The notes under the pieces were generated by a model that had not been told where the DNA came from, did not search any database, and saw only the letters and a list, made by a program, of their open reading frames with translations. Shown in pieces: positions 53,363 through 64,000 of a stretch of DNA of 64,000 nucleotides. Every line of letters starts with the position of its first letter. Positions within the stretch are counted from its first letter, which is position 1. The DNA comes from Agelas oroides (Eukaryota > Porifera > Demospongiae > Agelasida > Agelasidae). The stretch is taken from positions 1,635,722 to 1,699,721 of the forward strand of contig OX422188.1 of NCBI GenBank assembly GCA_949130485.1, written 5' to 3'. The position numbers were made by a program, and so were the translations under genes.

Positions 53363-53561
53363 CAAGGTTGTAGACTGCAAGACATGACATTAAGGTCTAC
53401 TGGAGGTACTGCATCAAATGACACATTCACATTTGCCACAGGAAGAGTCCTAAGGATAAATGAGAGATTGTCATGACACTTCAGCTATATACACTTACAT
53501 ATTGACATAGCTCACCTCAAGAGAACAACAGTCTTGCTCTCATAGGCTCCAATTGACAGGT
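53363..53561 (-). CDS. Gene 2 exons 12-13: last FG-GAP strand and thigh start
   Basis: Exon 12 (53516-53561) finishes the last FG-GAP blade (DLSIGAYESKTVVLLR). Exon 13 (53363-53449) opens the thigh (LPVANVNVSFDAVPPVDLN, then MSC). Phases are 1 to 2 and 2 to 2. The order matches integrin alpha chains. Confidence 0.82.
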
Positions 53562-53599
53562 CTGAAGTGAATTAACCATACATTTTTTATAAGTAGACA

Positions 53600-53830
53600 A
53601 CTTCCTCTGGACTATTGTCCTATCCTTTCCTCTTTTTCCCTGCTTCCTTTCACTCCCTCCCCCCTCCCCTTTCCCCCCTCTACCTCCATCCTTCCTCCCC
53701 CCCCCCCCCCCCCACCTCCATATCCTTCTCTACCTCCATCCATTCTTCTCCCTCTCTCCCTACCTCCCCCCTCTTTCCTTCATTCCCCTTTCTCCCCTCC
53801 TCTCTCTTTCTCTCTTTCACTCTCCCTGCC
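53600..53830. repeat. Pyrimidine-rich low-complexity tract
   Basis: Over 200 bases of CT-rich sequence with a run of about 17 C near 53698-53715. It lies in the intron between exons 11 and 12. The ORFs in it are composition artefacts. Confidence 0.9.
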
Positions 53831-53834
53831 TTAC

Positions 53835-53940
53835 CATTGTATTGGTTATTGTCTATGTCCACACCACTGGATAAAGACCATCCAAATGTCCTTAGTTCAT
53901 TCAAACTCTCCACAATATCTACAATCTGCTCTGCCCTGAT
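53835..53940 (-). CDS. Gene 2 exon 11: FG-GAP blade
   Basis: 106 nt, phase 0 in, phase 1 out. It encodes FGWSLSSGVDIDNNQYND (the last residue shared with exon 12), a calcium-binding loop of the FG-GAP type. Confidence 0.85.
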
Positions 53941-54752
53941 CTGTTGGTATCAAAATAAAAAGCAGTGGTTACCAGCAATACGTGAACATTTTTTGCAAAA
54001 CGACTGAATTCACAGAACTCTCAACTTGCAGCTGAAGTCTAACGTGTGATGTGGGTGTGGTCAATAGCCTATCCACCGAGAAGGCGGGTCTACTCACCAC
54101 CTGTGCAATGCAGCAATATGTTCAGCACAAAATATTAGGCTTTGGCCACTTGCCGGACGACTACCATTTGCGAGTGCATGGTGTTGCAATTCGCTCAGAC
54201 CTTCAATCCACACTTTAGTTGTGACATGTTCAGCATTCGACACCGGATGAATGAAAGCCTCCTGTCGTGTGACTACGTAAGTCTGTCAGGGACAGTAGAC
54301 CGTGAGAAATGAGGCCTTCGCCATGAGACCGTGAGATCAGAGCTGAAATTGTGAGTCTCACAGTGGCACTGTGTGAGTTGAGAGGTCTGGGTTCGCTCCT
54401 CATTGTTAACAAAGATAGGATTTCTGCCTTGCAGTAAAAGAATGAGTTTCAACATGGTCTGATATAGGCCCTTCCCCAGGGTCTTGTCACTTCAACAACA
54501 CTACAGCAAAAATAGGTTTAACAAAACCCTTGGTGTACAGTGTTTTGCCAGGCACAGTTCTGGCCAGGATATCAGGCAGTGCAAGGCAATCTGTCTGGAT
54601 GTTGACATAGTTTACGATCCTAATTCATAAAACACTAATGTGCCATTCCTCAAGATATCCACCCCGACACATCACTGCACATCACAAGTTTTACCATTGG
54701 GCTTCAGATATGGCAAGTAATAAAAGCAGGTGGGGAACATGATTCACTATAC

Positions 54753-54862
54753 CTCAAAGGGTGTTTGCTGTGCAAACTCTGCAATGTCTGCCCGACCATA
54801 GTAGATATAGACAGCTCCCTGGTTATTTCCATTGTCTGCATAGGGTGCTCCTATTGCAATGT
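54753..54862 (-). CDS. Gene 2 exon 10: FG-GAP blade
   Basis: 110 nt, phase 1 in, phase 0 out. It encodes IAIGAPYADNGNNQGAVYIY, the classic GAP motif and outer strand of an integrin propeller blade. Confidence 0.88.
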
Positions 54863-55061
54863 CTGGGAATGGAGCATAGAAAAAAGTGAAAGGAGGGGTG
54901 GAGGGAGGCATATTTGGGAGATTGAATGCACCACCAAATACTTATCCATACTTTTATACCTACCCATATTTACCCATACTTACCTATACTTACCCATACA
55001 CATTTTATACACCTATTTTGTACCAGGTACACATAGTGCCACTCTATACACATACACACAC

Positions 55062-55167
55062 CTTCATAGCTGTCATCATCAATATCTCCCAGGTTAACCA
55101 CTGAGGTACCGAAGCGTCCTCGTTCAACTTGACCCTCCAGGACCACACTAGTTTGGCTTAGATTACC
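55062..55167 (-). CDS. Gene 2 exon 9: FG-GAP blade with Ca loop
   Basis: 106 nt, phase 0 in, phase 1 out. It encodes GRFGTSVVNLGDIDDDSYE, an FG motif plus DxDxDxY calcium loop. Confidence 0.88.
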
Positions 55168-55921
55168 CTGTAGCCAAGAGAGAGGAAAGGGCAGGGGAAA
55201 GAGGGGAGGAGAGACAGGAAACAGTGAAAAAGGAATAAAGGGGGTGAAAAGGAGAGGAATGACAGTTAAAAGGTATTAAGGGAAGAGGTAGGAGGTACAG
55301 AGAGGGAAGAAAAAGTGGAATGGTGATGTGCACGTTTGTAATCTCCCTTTTGTTTAATACTTTATAGAAAGAAATGCACAGTACAACTAATGCCCCTTAA
55401 ACAATGCATGCCAAATTGTGGCATGTGCATAGCTATCAACTTACCAAAGACTTCTAGCCATAAAAGAGCAGATACCATATAGTGGGTTTTCTTTGTGGGA
55501 GAAAACGTTTGCAACTTGCTAGAATATAGGTTTTCGTGGGAAATTTTTGCTGACCATCAGCATGTGAAATGTGACTCAAAACCACAGGTGACTAGTATGG
55601 CCTACGTTGGCTATGTGACATCTGAGGCTAACATTTATCTCTACAGGAATGTTTTTTGCCTTGCCAGTGAGAGGAACGCAACATCCCTAGACTCTCGTGC
55701 TTTAAGTGAGACTACTCTGTTGTGGTTTCCGGAGATGATACTTGCAACAGATAAAATCACTGACAATCAACAGCTGGCTTTGGTAGTCACCCTAAACATA
55801 TCTTAGCATGTATGGCCATGAACTAGCGGAGAATGGATCATAAAATGTTGGAGCAGTGCTCTGTAGTCATTCCAGTGGATTCTTATTAATAAAATAAGAG
55901 ATCCGCTATAAAGTTGCTTAC

Positions 55922-56015
55922 CCCAGTGTTGTTAAAAACATACACTCTGCCTATCTCAGTAGCTGCCTGACGGATGTCTGTGTACATAGGAGCACCAACC
56001 ACCAGCTCATCAAAG
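55922..56015 (-). CDS. Gene 2 exon 8: FG-GAP blade
   Basis: 94 nt, phase 2 in, phase 0 out. It encodes FDELVVGAPMYTD and GRVYVFNN, completing the calcium loop begun in exon 7. Confidence 0.88.
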
Positions 56016-56512
56016 CTGAAAGGAGAGATTGACTGATGCTGACCCCAAAGAAAACTAGGTATTTCACTGTTTTTTAAAAGTGTACTCTATGATTTGGTAT
56101 ATAGTGCATTTGTACTGTGTACCTATTCAGTACATACATACGTATTGTAGCTACTTTGAACTCTGATCAAGCTTTAGTCTGTCACCAAAAATTAGAAGGC
56201 TTGTTAACTTTCCACAAGTGTTATTTAATTCACAAATCACTAGTGTGAAGTTCACTTGGGCTTGCACCAATCACAATGACTTATTTAGTTGTCATGACCT
56301 CTCCCACCTGCATGTCTTTATTGGGTTAGCATCATATGTTAATTGGTAAGTAACATATATTCACTAGCTTGGTCATTTCATTGTACTACACATAACGTTT
56401 ATAAAAGAACCGTTATACTTTGTCTACATAGAATAGTGATTTGTGCTGCTAATTAAAGGTGGGTGTGCTCTATACTTGAAGTCCAGCAATCTAAAATATG
56501 TAGTGATCTTAC

Positions 56513-56565
56513 CCATCTCCGTTTAGGTCAGCTGCTGCAACAGAGTAGCCAAAAAATTCACCCAT
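56513..56565 (-). CDS. Gene 2 exon 7: FG-GAP calcium loop
   Basis: 53 nt, phase 0 in, phase 2 out. It encodes MGEFFGYSVAAADLNGDG, a perfect FG-GAP opening with the D-x-N-x-D-G loop. Confidence 0.92.
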
Positions 56566-56639
56566 CTGTGTGTGTGAGAGGAAGGGAAGAATTAAGAAGG
56601 GAAGGAGAAAAGAAGGAAGGAAGGGAGATGAACTCTTAC

Positions 56640-56708
56640 CTGTTGTCCTTCTGCTGTGATATCCAAATATGGTCCTGTGAGGCCACTTTGTTGGTTGACA
56701 ATGTTTAC
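56640..56708 (-). CDS. Gene 2 exon 6: propeller strand
   Basis: 69 nt, phase 0 to 0, acceptor CTCTCAG, donor CAACAG|GTAAGA. It encodes VNIVNQQSGLTGPYLDITAE, an outer-strand region of the propeller. Confidence 0.75.
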
Positions 56709-57401
56709 CTGAGAGGAACATGTGCAGTGATTAGCCTCATTTACACTAGGCCTTTAACCCAGCTCAACATGTTGATTAAACCAATTCATGTTCAGGTAAA
56801 CAAGTGCATTACAATCTAGGTTATAAATTAACCCACATCAAGACTTGGGTTGAGCCTAAATGATAATCCAAATTAGCTGTGATAGTGTGTGTTAACAGCT
56901 AACAGCCACTGCTGATTTCCAATTGGACATGACCAGTGATGTCATCATTTTTCCAGAAAGCCACTGCAGTCATTGTAAATGCATTGTCAACCTCGCACAT
57001 AAAATTGCATTGTACCGGGCATACGGTTTCAGCTTATTCAATATTTGAGTAAACACCTCCTCCCTACTTCAGACTCAAAGTACAGTACAAAGCATATTAT
57101 TGCAAGCTTATGGTATTCACTGAGTTACAAGATATGTGCATGTGTGAACACTCTTGATTGCAATGTAACTTGAGTTAGTAAATGGGGCTGTTATAAGAGG
57201 GTGGGCATAGGACTATATGGACAGTTGAAACTCTGATTCAGAAAATCAATAACAATCTTTTGTTGTCAGTTTGGCAGATGTGAAACACACATGATGCCAT
57301 GTGCAAGGAGGACCATAAGCTGAGTTCAATCCAGGCTACTGTGCCTTAATTCAACTGCAAGAGCTTGAATACTACAACATCCAACTTCAATTACTACTCA
57401 C

Positions 57402-57451
57402 CCTTCCCCTGTATGTTGTGCCATTGTAGCGAGGCACAGTAGCAATGTGAT
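57402..57451 (-). CDS. Gene 2 exon 5: propeller segment
   Basis: 50 nt, phase 1 in, phase 0 out. It encodes HIATVPRYNGTTYRGR. The Y-x-G-x-x-x-x-G pattern fits a propeller outer strand. Confidence 0.72.
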
Positions 57452-57948
57452 CTGTAAGGTGATAGGAGAATGATAATAAATGTTCTTGTACAATCTGCAC
57501 ATAATAATTATACAATCACGTTCAAGTCAACATTCTCTAGCTCCTGACAAAAGCAACCTACAGTAACCACATACTTAACTGTGTGCGTGTGTATGCAAGT
57601 TGTGTGTATAATAATTTATGGCATTATTTACAGACCTTCCTTCTTCTTTCTTACTGAGCTAGAGTCTAGGTACCAAACTACTCATTACTCAGTTAATGAG
57701 GGCAGGGACAATGGCTACCAAGTATTTTCGCACACACTACACATGCAGCTTCACTGCTTTATAATGTACGCAAAATAAATAAAAAACTTCTTGATGTCCA
57801 GCATTTTCTTAACTCTATTCACCTGCTTTTCATAATTGTTTGCACTCAGTGTTTATGGGAATGAGACTACTGTCTGAGCAAATTAAACTGAACAGTCTCT
57901 CTACATTACTAAACCTCTACAAGTCTATTATGTTGTTGTTGTGTTACA

Positions 57949-58454
57949 TACCATATAGTGTGTTTTTTTTTGCGGGGGTGTAATTTTCATGTTTTTCACG
58001 GTCAAGTGGAATCCACGAAAAATTAACCCACGAAAATTTATGATTTGTATCCATGTGCGTGAATCTACAGACAGTTCTGTCCATTAAATACGTCACTGCT
58101 ACAATAGCCATCCTGCGAAGACAGTTACCAAACTCCAAGGGCCCACTCTCTTTCTTGGTTTAGCCTGCTTCTGTCAGTGTGCCTAGTCTTGTGCAAGCCA
58201 GCCCACTTCCACTATAGCGACACTAGTCCACATACCGCTAACGAGTGCATCCATAACCATAATACTGCACAACTTGACAAAGATCTCTGTTGCGAGAATC
58301 TCTGGTATAAACTATAGCTAGCTTACTTCGCGCTTGGTGAATGTCAATAAATGAATTTGCTTCCGCGAAAATTTAACCCGCAAAATTTTCCGTAATACAA
58401 TGGATGGTGGTTCCGCGAAAAATTTGTCCCACGAAAAATACCCACTGTACGATA
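57949..58454. mobile_element. MITE with TACCATATAGTG-type ends
   Basis: The left end TACCATATAGTGTG and the reversed right end TATCGTACAGTGGG are imperfect inverted repeats with inner CGCGAAAATT-like blocks on both sides. It is related to 35972-36517. It lies between exons 4 and 5. A possible related left end occurs at about 55474. Confidence 0.6.
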
Positions 58455-58500
58455 GCAACACTATAATATTATATAAGGCTATTCTCTCTGAAACACTGAC

Positions 58501-58566
58501 CTGGCACCTGAGTATTATTGTCAGGGTCTTGACGCCGTGTAATAAAACCAGTGGTTGTTTGGAACC
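58501..58566 (-). CDS. Gene 2 exon 4: propeller segment
   Basis: 66 nt, phase 1 to 1. It encodes FQTTTGFITRRQDPDNNTQVP. Phase agrees on both sides. There is no diagnostic motif by itself. Confidence 0.6.
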
Positions 58567-58637
58567 CTTGAGCCAATAGAAAAAAGAACAAAACACATTT
58601 TTAAAGAATGCTACACTATATACTATGTACATGTATG

Positions 58638-59163
58638 CAAGGGCGCATTGAGGTGGCGAGAGGGCATGCAACTTCCTGTAGTCTATGTATAGACAGCGTA
58701 GTGCTGAGTGTTACTAAAATAATGCACATAAAAATCGTGTACAGTAGATTACTGACGTTCATCAGAAAGGTTTCCTGAAGCAAGATATCAGTAATACTTA
58801 AGTGCCATCCAATTGGAAGAAGGCTGTCACTTCCAGCCAGGGTAACTGACCAACCGGGGTAGTGGGCCAGATTCAGCACAAGTATCATTGAATACAGCTC
58901 AAACATTCATCCCTCTCAACAACAGCTCAATGCATGCTACCCAATGGCACTTTCTGTATCCGAAAAATCTTTGATTTCCAGTTCGCATGCTTACTCCGAA
59001 GACTAGTGCTGCAGACAGGGTCTCAGCCATTCTAGCGAAAAACGTGGCACAAGAATTATGCAATGCACGTACTGGAAATACCTTCGAAAGCTATATTTAG
59101 TAACACTCAGCATTTTGCCGTCTATGCACGTTGTATGCCCTCTCGCCACTCGATGCGCCCTTG
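58638..59163. mobile_element. MITE with long inverted repeats and ATGTATG duplication
   Basis: Ends CAAGGGCGCATTGAG and mirror with about 75-bp arms, flanked by ATGTATG at 58631-58637 and 59164-59170. It lies between exons 3 and 4 of gene 2. No coding capacity. Confidence 0.88.
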
Positions 59164-59269
59164 ATGTATGTCTATGTGTATTGTGTGTATAGCACTTACA
59201 AATATAAACAATGTTGGTGATACTGTACACTAACTGGTTCCACCCACTAGGTGCCACAACTCTGCCCAC

Positions 59270-59377
59270 CTTGGTACTGGTTTCTTATTTCAACAAGGTT
59301 TCCACTACTGTCAGGCTGATTTGCTTCCCCTTGACCTGACCGAATAGCTGCATTATCTGCACCATAGTAAACTGCAC
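59270..59377 (-). CDS. Gene 2 exon 3: propeller segment
   Basis: 108 nt, phase 1 to 1, acceptor TCTACAG, donor CAAG|GTGGGC. It encodes AVYYGADNAAIRSGQGEA and NLVEIRNQYQ. Confidence 0.72.
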
Positions 59378-59561
59378 CTGTAGAAGTAGAGGGAGGGGAG
59401 GAAGAGACAAAGGGAGAAAGACGAGAGGAATAGAGGGAGGGTGAGAAGGGAAAGAGGGAGAGGGAGAGGGGGTGGAAGGGAGAAGAGAACAGACAACCAA
59501 ATGCAAAAGCTGAGTCGAGGTGTGGGAACAACACTAGCTAGAATTGCAATATTAAATGTAC

Positions 59562-59607
59562 CTCGGAGAAAATCAAAACCAGGAGCAGCTACTGCATAAA
59601 CATTTCC
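59562..59607 (-). CDS. Gene 2 exon 2: FG-GAP segment
   Basis: 46 nt, phase 0 in, phase 1 out. It encodes GNVYAVAAPGFDFLR, matching the xxxxAPG strand of an integrin propeller blade, followed by exon 3's AVYY. Confidence 0.78.
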
Positions 59608-60450
59608 CTAAAGAGAGAGCAATATATAAAACTTTAGTTTTCAGCTTTTGAATCAATTGCCAACACACATCATAAAACACATCATACAAGTAGCTAAGGG
59701 GCCATATATTGACTGAGGATGATCCTGCAATCGGAAAGTGATTTAGATTTTGAAACAGCTGTGAGAAATTGAGTCAGCACCATGCACTTTCATAGACAGG
59801 GTTCTACGTATGTACCTGCAAGTTTATGCAACCCAACAAGCCTATACTAAGACTGGATTGCACCCATTCAAAGCTAACCTGGCAATAGTTGCATTGACTT
59901 ATGAGCCAAAAGTTGAATGTAACAAAGCTTGTGGTCCATCGCACAGGCAATGTGGCCATGTACGTTGCAACCAATCTTGAAATGTAACAGAAGCTACAGA
60001 AGATGCAGTAAAAAGTTAAGAGAAAGCTCTAACATTGCTGCAGATTTCAAAGATAACAGCAAAGTTACAAGCATCAGAACATACTATATGAAAGGTTTAT
60101 GTCTGTCTTACATGCAGCTTGTACTTTGGTGAAAAGCTTCAAAACAGCAAAATACTAGGCAAGGCCTTCCCACTGCTTGTTACCAGAAGTTCGAAGCTGT
60201 TTTAAAACTGGAGATATAATCTGCAATATGCAACATGCATGATCATTACAGCTCCTATATATCATCATACAAGTTATCTGCCAACCATCTCAGCATCATA
60301 CATCAGCCCCCGGGCACCAGCCATGATTTACCTCCAACACCAACAATACCCCCCCCCCCAACTATCCCAATCTCATTACTAGCCATGGTTAACATCAACG
60401 CCCCACTAGCCATGATTTACCCCAAACATCACAAACAGTGATCAACTTAC

Positions 60451-60521
60451 CACCCTCGTGACAGAGACACCAGCCATGCAGTACCCCACTCCCTCTGGGT
60501 TTGTAGTTGTAGCTCTTCCAC
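60451..60521 (-). CDS. Gene 2 exon 1 seen: integrin-alpha propeller, N-terminal part
   Basis: 71 nt, phase 1 in, phase 0 out. It encodes GYCMAGVSVTRV. The GYC-x-x-G-x-S pattern is typical of integrin alpha chains just before a blade. The phase 1 entry shows that earlier exons exist upstream; the signal peptide and first blade were not found in the window. Confidence 0.75.
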
Positions 60522-60549
60522 CTGCAGAAGAGAGGAGAATCAATCCCTG

Positions 60550-62245
60550 AGGTTTTAACTGAGATGTGGGCCAGATGTCAGTGTACACTGGGCAGTGGCC
60601 TGCATATGTATACTTTAGGATGATCAGAATGCTGTAATGTAGGAAGAAAATAAAATACATCAGTGGTGTGGCCAGGGTGGGCCACACCATTTGTCAGTAG
60701 GCTTGCCCAAAATTTGAGCCAACTGCAATGGTTTCTGTGCATGCGAGCTATGTTATATAGCAAGACTGCAAAGGGAGCAATGCAGCAGATCTTTATTCGG
60801 TGCCAGCGGAAATCAGAAGAGTGTTCCTGAAAAGTCTGTAGCTTAGTTTTGTCCTTGGAGCTAACTTGTATGAGAAGTTTCCAGATGAAGCCCTCTCCTA
60901 CACTCATGCTCAAAAATCTGTAAGGTGCTTTGCACATCACTATGTCCCTTGGCAACCTAATACTCAGTGCCTAGCTATGTCCCTGGTTAGGTATGCCCTC
61001 ATTCTTATAAGTGAGTTTTGAAAGCTGTCCATCCATCTATACATGCATATGTAGAGGAACATTTTTATATATGTAACTATAATAAGCATTTACTACATAA
61101 AACTATTTCTTGCATGGTGTACGGGCAGTACAGTGTTCAGTTGATAGTGTAATACCGTCATTATTGAACAGTAGATCCAATCAAGCGGAACAAATTCAAT
61201 CCTTGCTAATCCAATTATGCGGAAGGCTGCTGCACTAGATATTTTCGAGTGAATCCAACTTAGCAGAAGGGTAGGTATCACGAAGCAAAACAAAACAGTG
61301 ATGTCATGGGCAGAGAGAAGCTGTTTAGTGCACCAGGAAGCGTTCTTATCAAAACAATACTTGTGAAGCATCAGCCAGCACTAACTCCAAACACGGAAAA
61401 CAGGCTTTTGTGAGTGTCTTGTCTTCATCTGCTTGTCCATGGTTATAATCAATTACTGCAGAGGCTTCATAAGTTCATTGGTCTTTTCCTTTTTTGTCCT
61501 TAATGTTTTTAAACTTTCCTTACTAAATATATCCCACTCATGCAATGAATCGATCTTCAGTTTACCATGTGTGAAAATGCAAGTAGCTCATTCCTTCAGC
61601 AGCAAAACTGTCACTCAATCACAAATGTCGCTACTATGCCAATTTCAGCCATTATGAAATACATGCAGGAAATTGTCTCGTATGGCAATGCGGACAAATA
61701 TGATGTACGCTGGATATTTGAACAAATACAAGCAATTAAGGATGGACTGGCATAAAATTCTTATTATTGATTTTGTTTGAGGGTTGGTCAGAATATGCCA
61801 TTGTACGTCACTCACTAGCACAAGGCTGCAGAAACTGGAAATTGGTAAGTTGTTGCCTTGATGCATAGCATGCTCCCCTAGGCTGTGCATCTACATTAGT
61901 GAAGCGTGTTGCAGTCCATCGTGGAGCACAGGCCTATGTGTAGGAGCGGCAGGGAGAGAGAGAGAGAAGGAGGTTAAAAAATAAAGGAGGGGATCCACAT
62001 GCACACGGGTGGGGGGAGGGCGGAAGGAGGGAGAAAGAGAGGCAGAAGAATTAGGATTATTATATGGCATTGGTAGTATAATTATAGTTTCCTGCATGCA
62101 GCTAATGAGGAGTCACACTATTATACAAGTCAAAACTCAAAACTGCACCTAAGAATGCTCAAGTGCATTTTCAGTGACTGTAGAGGAACCATAAGCAGTG
62201 GTAAAAATTTGTCTCAAGTGGATAGAAGAATAACCTGCCATATGA
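60550..62245. other. Upstream of known gene 2 exons, nothing recognised
   Basis: Missing 5' exons of gene 2 may lie here or beyond the window. A GA-rich stretch is present near 61940-62050. No gene or transposon ends could be supported. Confidence 0.35.
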
Positions 62246-62250
62246 GTTAA

Positions 62251-62466
62251 GTGCACGGCAAAAATGGCAGAGAGTGGTTTTGTGCCATTTTTGGCACATT
62301 TGTGTGTACAGGTGGCCTTTTCATTGAATATGGCAAAATTCCATTTTTATCCAATTTTGGCTGATGTAATGCTCTAAAGTTGGTTTTGTGCCACATGTGA
62401 CACAATTTTATTCTATAAGGCAAAAATGGCAGAGAGTGGTTTTGTGCCATTTTTGGCACATTTGTG
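62251..62466. repeat. Duplicated 48-bp motif with internal palindromes
   Basis: The block with GGCAAAAATGGCAGAGAGTG and TGTGCCATTTTTGGCACA occurs at 62255-62300 and again at 62420-62466. Related TGTGCCACATGTGGCACA motifs occur between them, at 63035-63055 and near 63800. These look like fragments of a dispersed repeat family. Confidence 0.7.
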
Positions 62467-62640
62467 CAGTGGCATAACTACACCCGGGCCTACACGGGCC
62501 AGGCCGAGGTAAATTTGCTTGGGCCCTGGTAAAAATCCTTGTACTAGTCTCATACCCAACCCCAGTGGCGTATCTAAGGCAGGGCCTAGCAGGGCCGCAG
62601 GGGCCCTACCAAATACTTAAAGTGCCTGCCCTAGTCAATT
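62463..62640. mobile_element. Fragments of hAT-type elements
   Basis: Two stretches start with CAGTGGC(A/G)TA (62466 and 62563). The first runs into ACACCCGGGCC, which matches the left end of the 33431-34023 element. No matching right ends or target duplications were found. Confidence 0.5.
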
Positions 62641-62649
62641 ATCGGAGAT

Positions 62650-63870
62650 GGGTCTAGCGCACGAATCGGGCCAGCAAAAATACGTAAAAAAGACACCTGC
62701 TGAAAATCCCTTGATCACTTTTAACTTTGTGATTTTTTCCGCACCTGCACAATTTTTCCCTGCTTTTTACACCTGATTTTTTTCATTTCCCGCCCCCCTC
62801 CTTTTTTCCCTGTGTAGCAGTATTTAAGCTGGCTCTCTAGTTTTAATGTTTTGTACACTGATGATGATAGCTGGATAGCTGTCGAAACGTCTGTAGATCA
62901 GATTTTTTTTTTGACTGGTGAAACAAAGAACTTGCTGCTATGTCTCCGCCCAGTCACACAGAACTGTTCGCAGCAAAATTCTATTTTTATCCCATTTTAG
63001 CTGATGTAATGCTCCAAAGTTGGCTGAAAGTGGTTTTGTGCCACATGTGGCACAACTTTCTCTAAACAGCGTTTTTTGGCCAATTTTGGCACAATTTTTT
63101 TACTGTGTCACAATTACAGAAGTCATGCTTCAGCTTAATAATATAATATTATACCTAAATGATACACATGACTGTAGTAACAAAAAGGTTGAAGTACTAG
63201 TGAATGCATAAGGTTGACGTGTCTAACTTCTAATCTTGTCTTGATTACACAACTTAAAATGAAATTGTCATGTATGCTAGTTGTCATCATGTTCGTTGTG
63301 AGCCAGCGTTTGCCTGCTTGTTTACTTGCGAGTTTAGAGCCTTGAGTTATACATGTACAGTAGCCTTTGTTGGAACCTATGTGGCCTCTCCAATGAAGTT
63401 AATTGGTCAACATAACATCAAGTCTCCTTGTACGTTCAGTGCTGGCTTTCTGTTTAACATGTAAAATAAATGCATTGGTGTTCTAAGGTGGAGTTGAAAA
63501 TGGTGATGTAAAAATCTGGAACAAATGGTACGGGATTCACAGCTGTGTATTACTTGAAACCCATAGCAGATACCATGAGGACAATAGATGCATGGTGAAG
63601 ATATGGTGTGAGTGATGGGCGGCCATAGACACTTACGGTAGTAGTGGTAGCTAGTACTTTGCTATAGGTTGTTTACTGTGAGAGTAGTTAAACATTTAAT
63701 GTTTCAAACAAATATAGCATGGTGAAAATGTTATAGCCCAAAATTTGTTACAACAATGAGCATACAAGAATTGCCACAAGTGAGCATACAAGATTACCAC
63801 AAGTGGCACAAAACTGCTTTCTGCCATTTTCGGGTGATAGATCACTTGTGCAATACAATGCCAACTCAGC
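62650..63870. other. Repeat-rich intergenic region, no gene recognised
   Basis: Contains a GTCGAAACGTC-like motif near 62880 that often occurs in transposon tails, and short motifs shared with 62251-62466. No ORF with recognisable features. Confidence 0.4.
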
Positions 63871-63874
63871 CAAT

Positions 63875-64000
63875 TTTGTAGGGACTCCATTTCTGGCATT
63901 TTAGGCAGCTTTTAGTCCAGAGGAGAGTTCTCTGGTCGGAGGGCCCTGACTATTGAATGAACTCTCGCTAATGAGTGGGTGTGGTTATGGTCATGAACCC
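63875..64000. mobile_element. TTAA MITE family, partial copy at the window edge
   Basis: Starts at GTAGGGACTCCATTTCTG and matches 25247-25365 in orientation, and 308-822 in reverse. The left part of the element is missing; the right end lies outside the window. Confidence 0.8.

Noticed and set aside
53615..54007. 130-codon plus-strand ORF rich in P, S and L
   Set aside because: It reads through a CT-rich low-complexity tract opposite a gene 2 exon.
54230..54460. tRNA-like B box (GGTCTGGGTTCGCTCC) as a second SINE
   Set aside because: No matching A box at the right distance and no tail.

Overview
The window is eukaryotic and most likely from a marine invertebrate, with a demosponge as the best guess. 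It has AT-rich, intron-rich genes with GT-AG splice sites, a NACHT-LRR receptor with death-fold and ZU5/UPA domains, an integrin-alpha-like gene carrying Calx-beta repeats, and dense nested transposons (Ty3/gypsy, BEL/Pao, a Tc1/mariner-like DDE element, several MITE families and a SINE). The organism is inferred from gene content; nothing in the sequence names it.

Two host genes dominate, both on the minus strand. Gene 1 (17,795 down to 5,080) can be read as twelve exons whose splice phases all agree; their coding length sums to 5,607 nt, an exact multiple of three. It would encode two N-terminal death-fold domains, NACHT, LRRs, a Death domain, ZU5, UPA and a C-terminal Death domain. This resembles NLRP1 (NACHT-LRR-FIIND-CARD) and PIDD1 (LRR-ZU5-UPA-Death). 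A Phe-Ser pair sits at the end of ZU5, where FIIND-type proteins self-cleave. One in-frame TAG lies just after it, so this allele may be truncated or carry an error.

Gene 2 (60,521 down to 35,693, both ends open) has 31 recognisable exons. They encode integrin-alpha FG-GAP blades and a thigh-like region, then, joined within a single exon, a run of six Calx-beta domains, and then two cysteine-paired modules. Two of its exons carry small frame-breaking indels. A whole BEL/Pao element sits in one intron.

Layout: 1-4.4 kb is a segmental copy (A) paralogous to 29.35-35.8 kb (B), including a decayed copy of a gene 2 exon; 5.1-17.8 kb is gene 1 with MITEs in its introns; 19.28-26.84 kb is a gypsy element with intact TSD, a nested DDE transposon, an internal inversion and a nested TTAA MITE; 27-29.3 kb holds a SINE and foldback fragments; 29.35-36.7 kb is copy B filled with MITEs; 35.7-39.5 kb is the 3' part of gene 2; 39.88-47.37 kb is the BEL/Pao element, itself nested; 48.2-60.5 kb is the rest of gene 2; 60.6-64 kb is repeat-rich with no gene recognised.

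Splice sites and domains were read by eye. Exon boundaries are supported by phase agreement, not by transcripts. Several frameshifts could be assembly indels.
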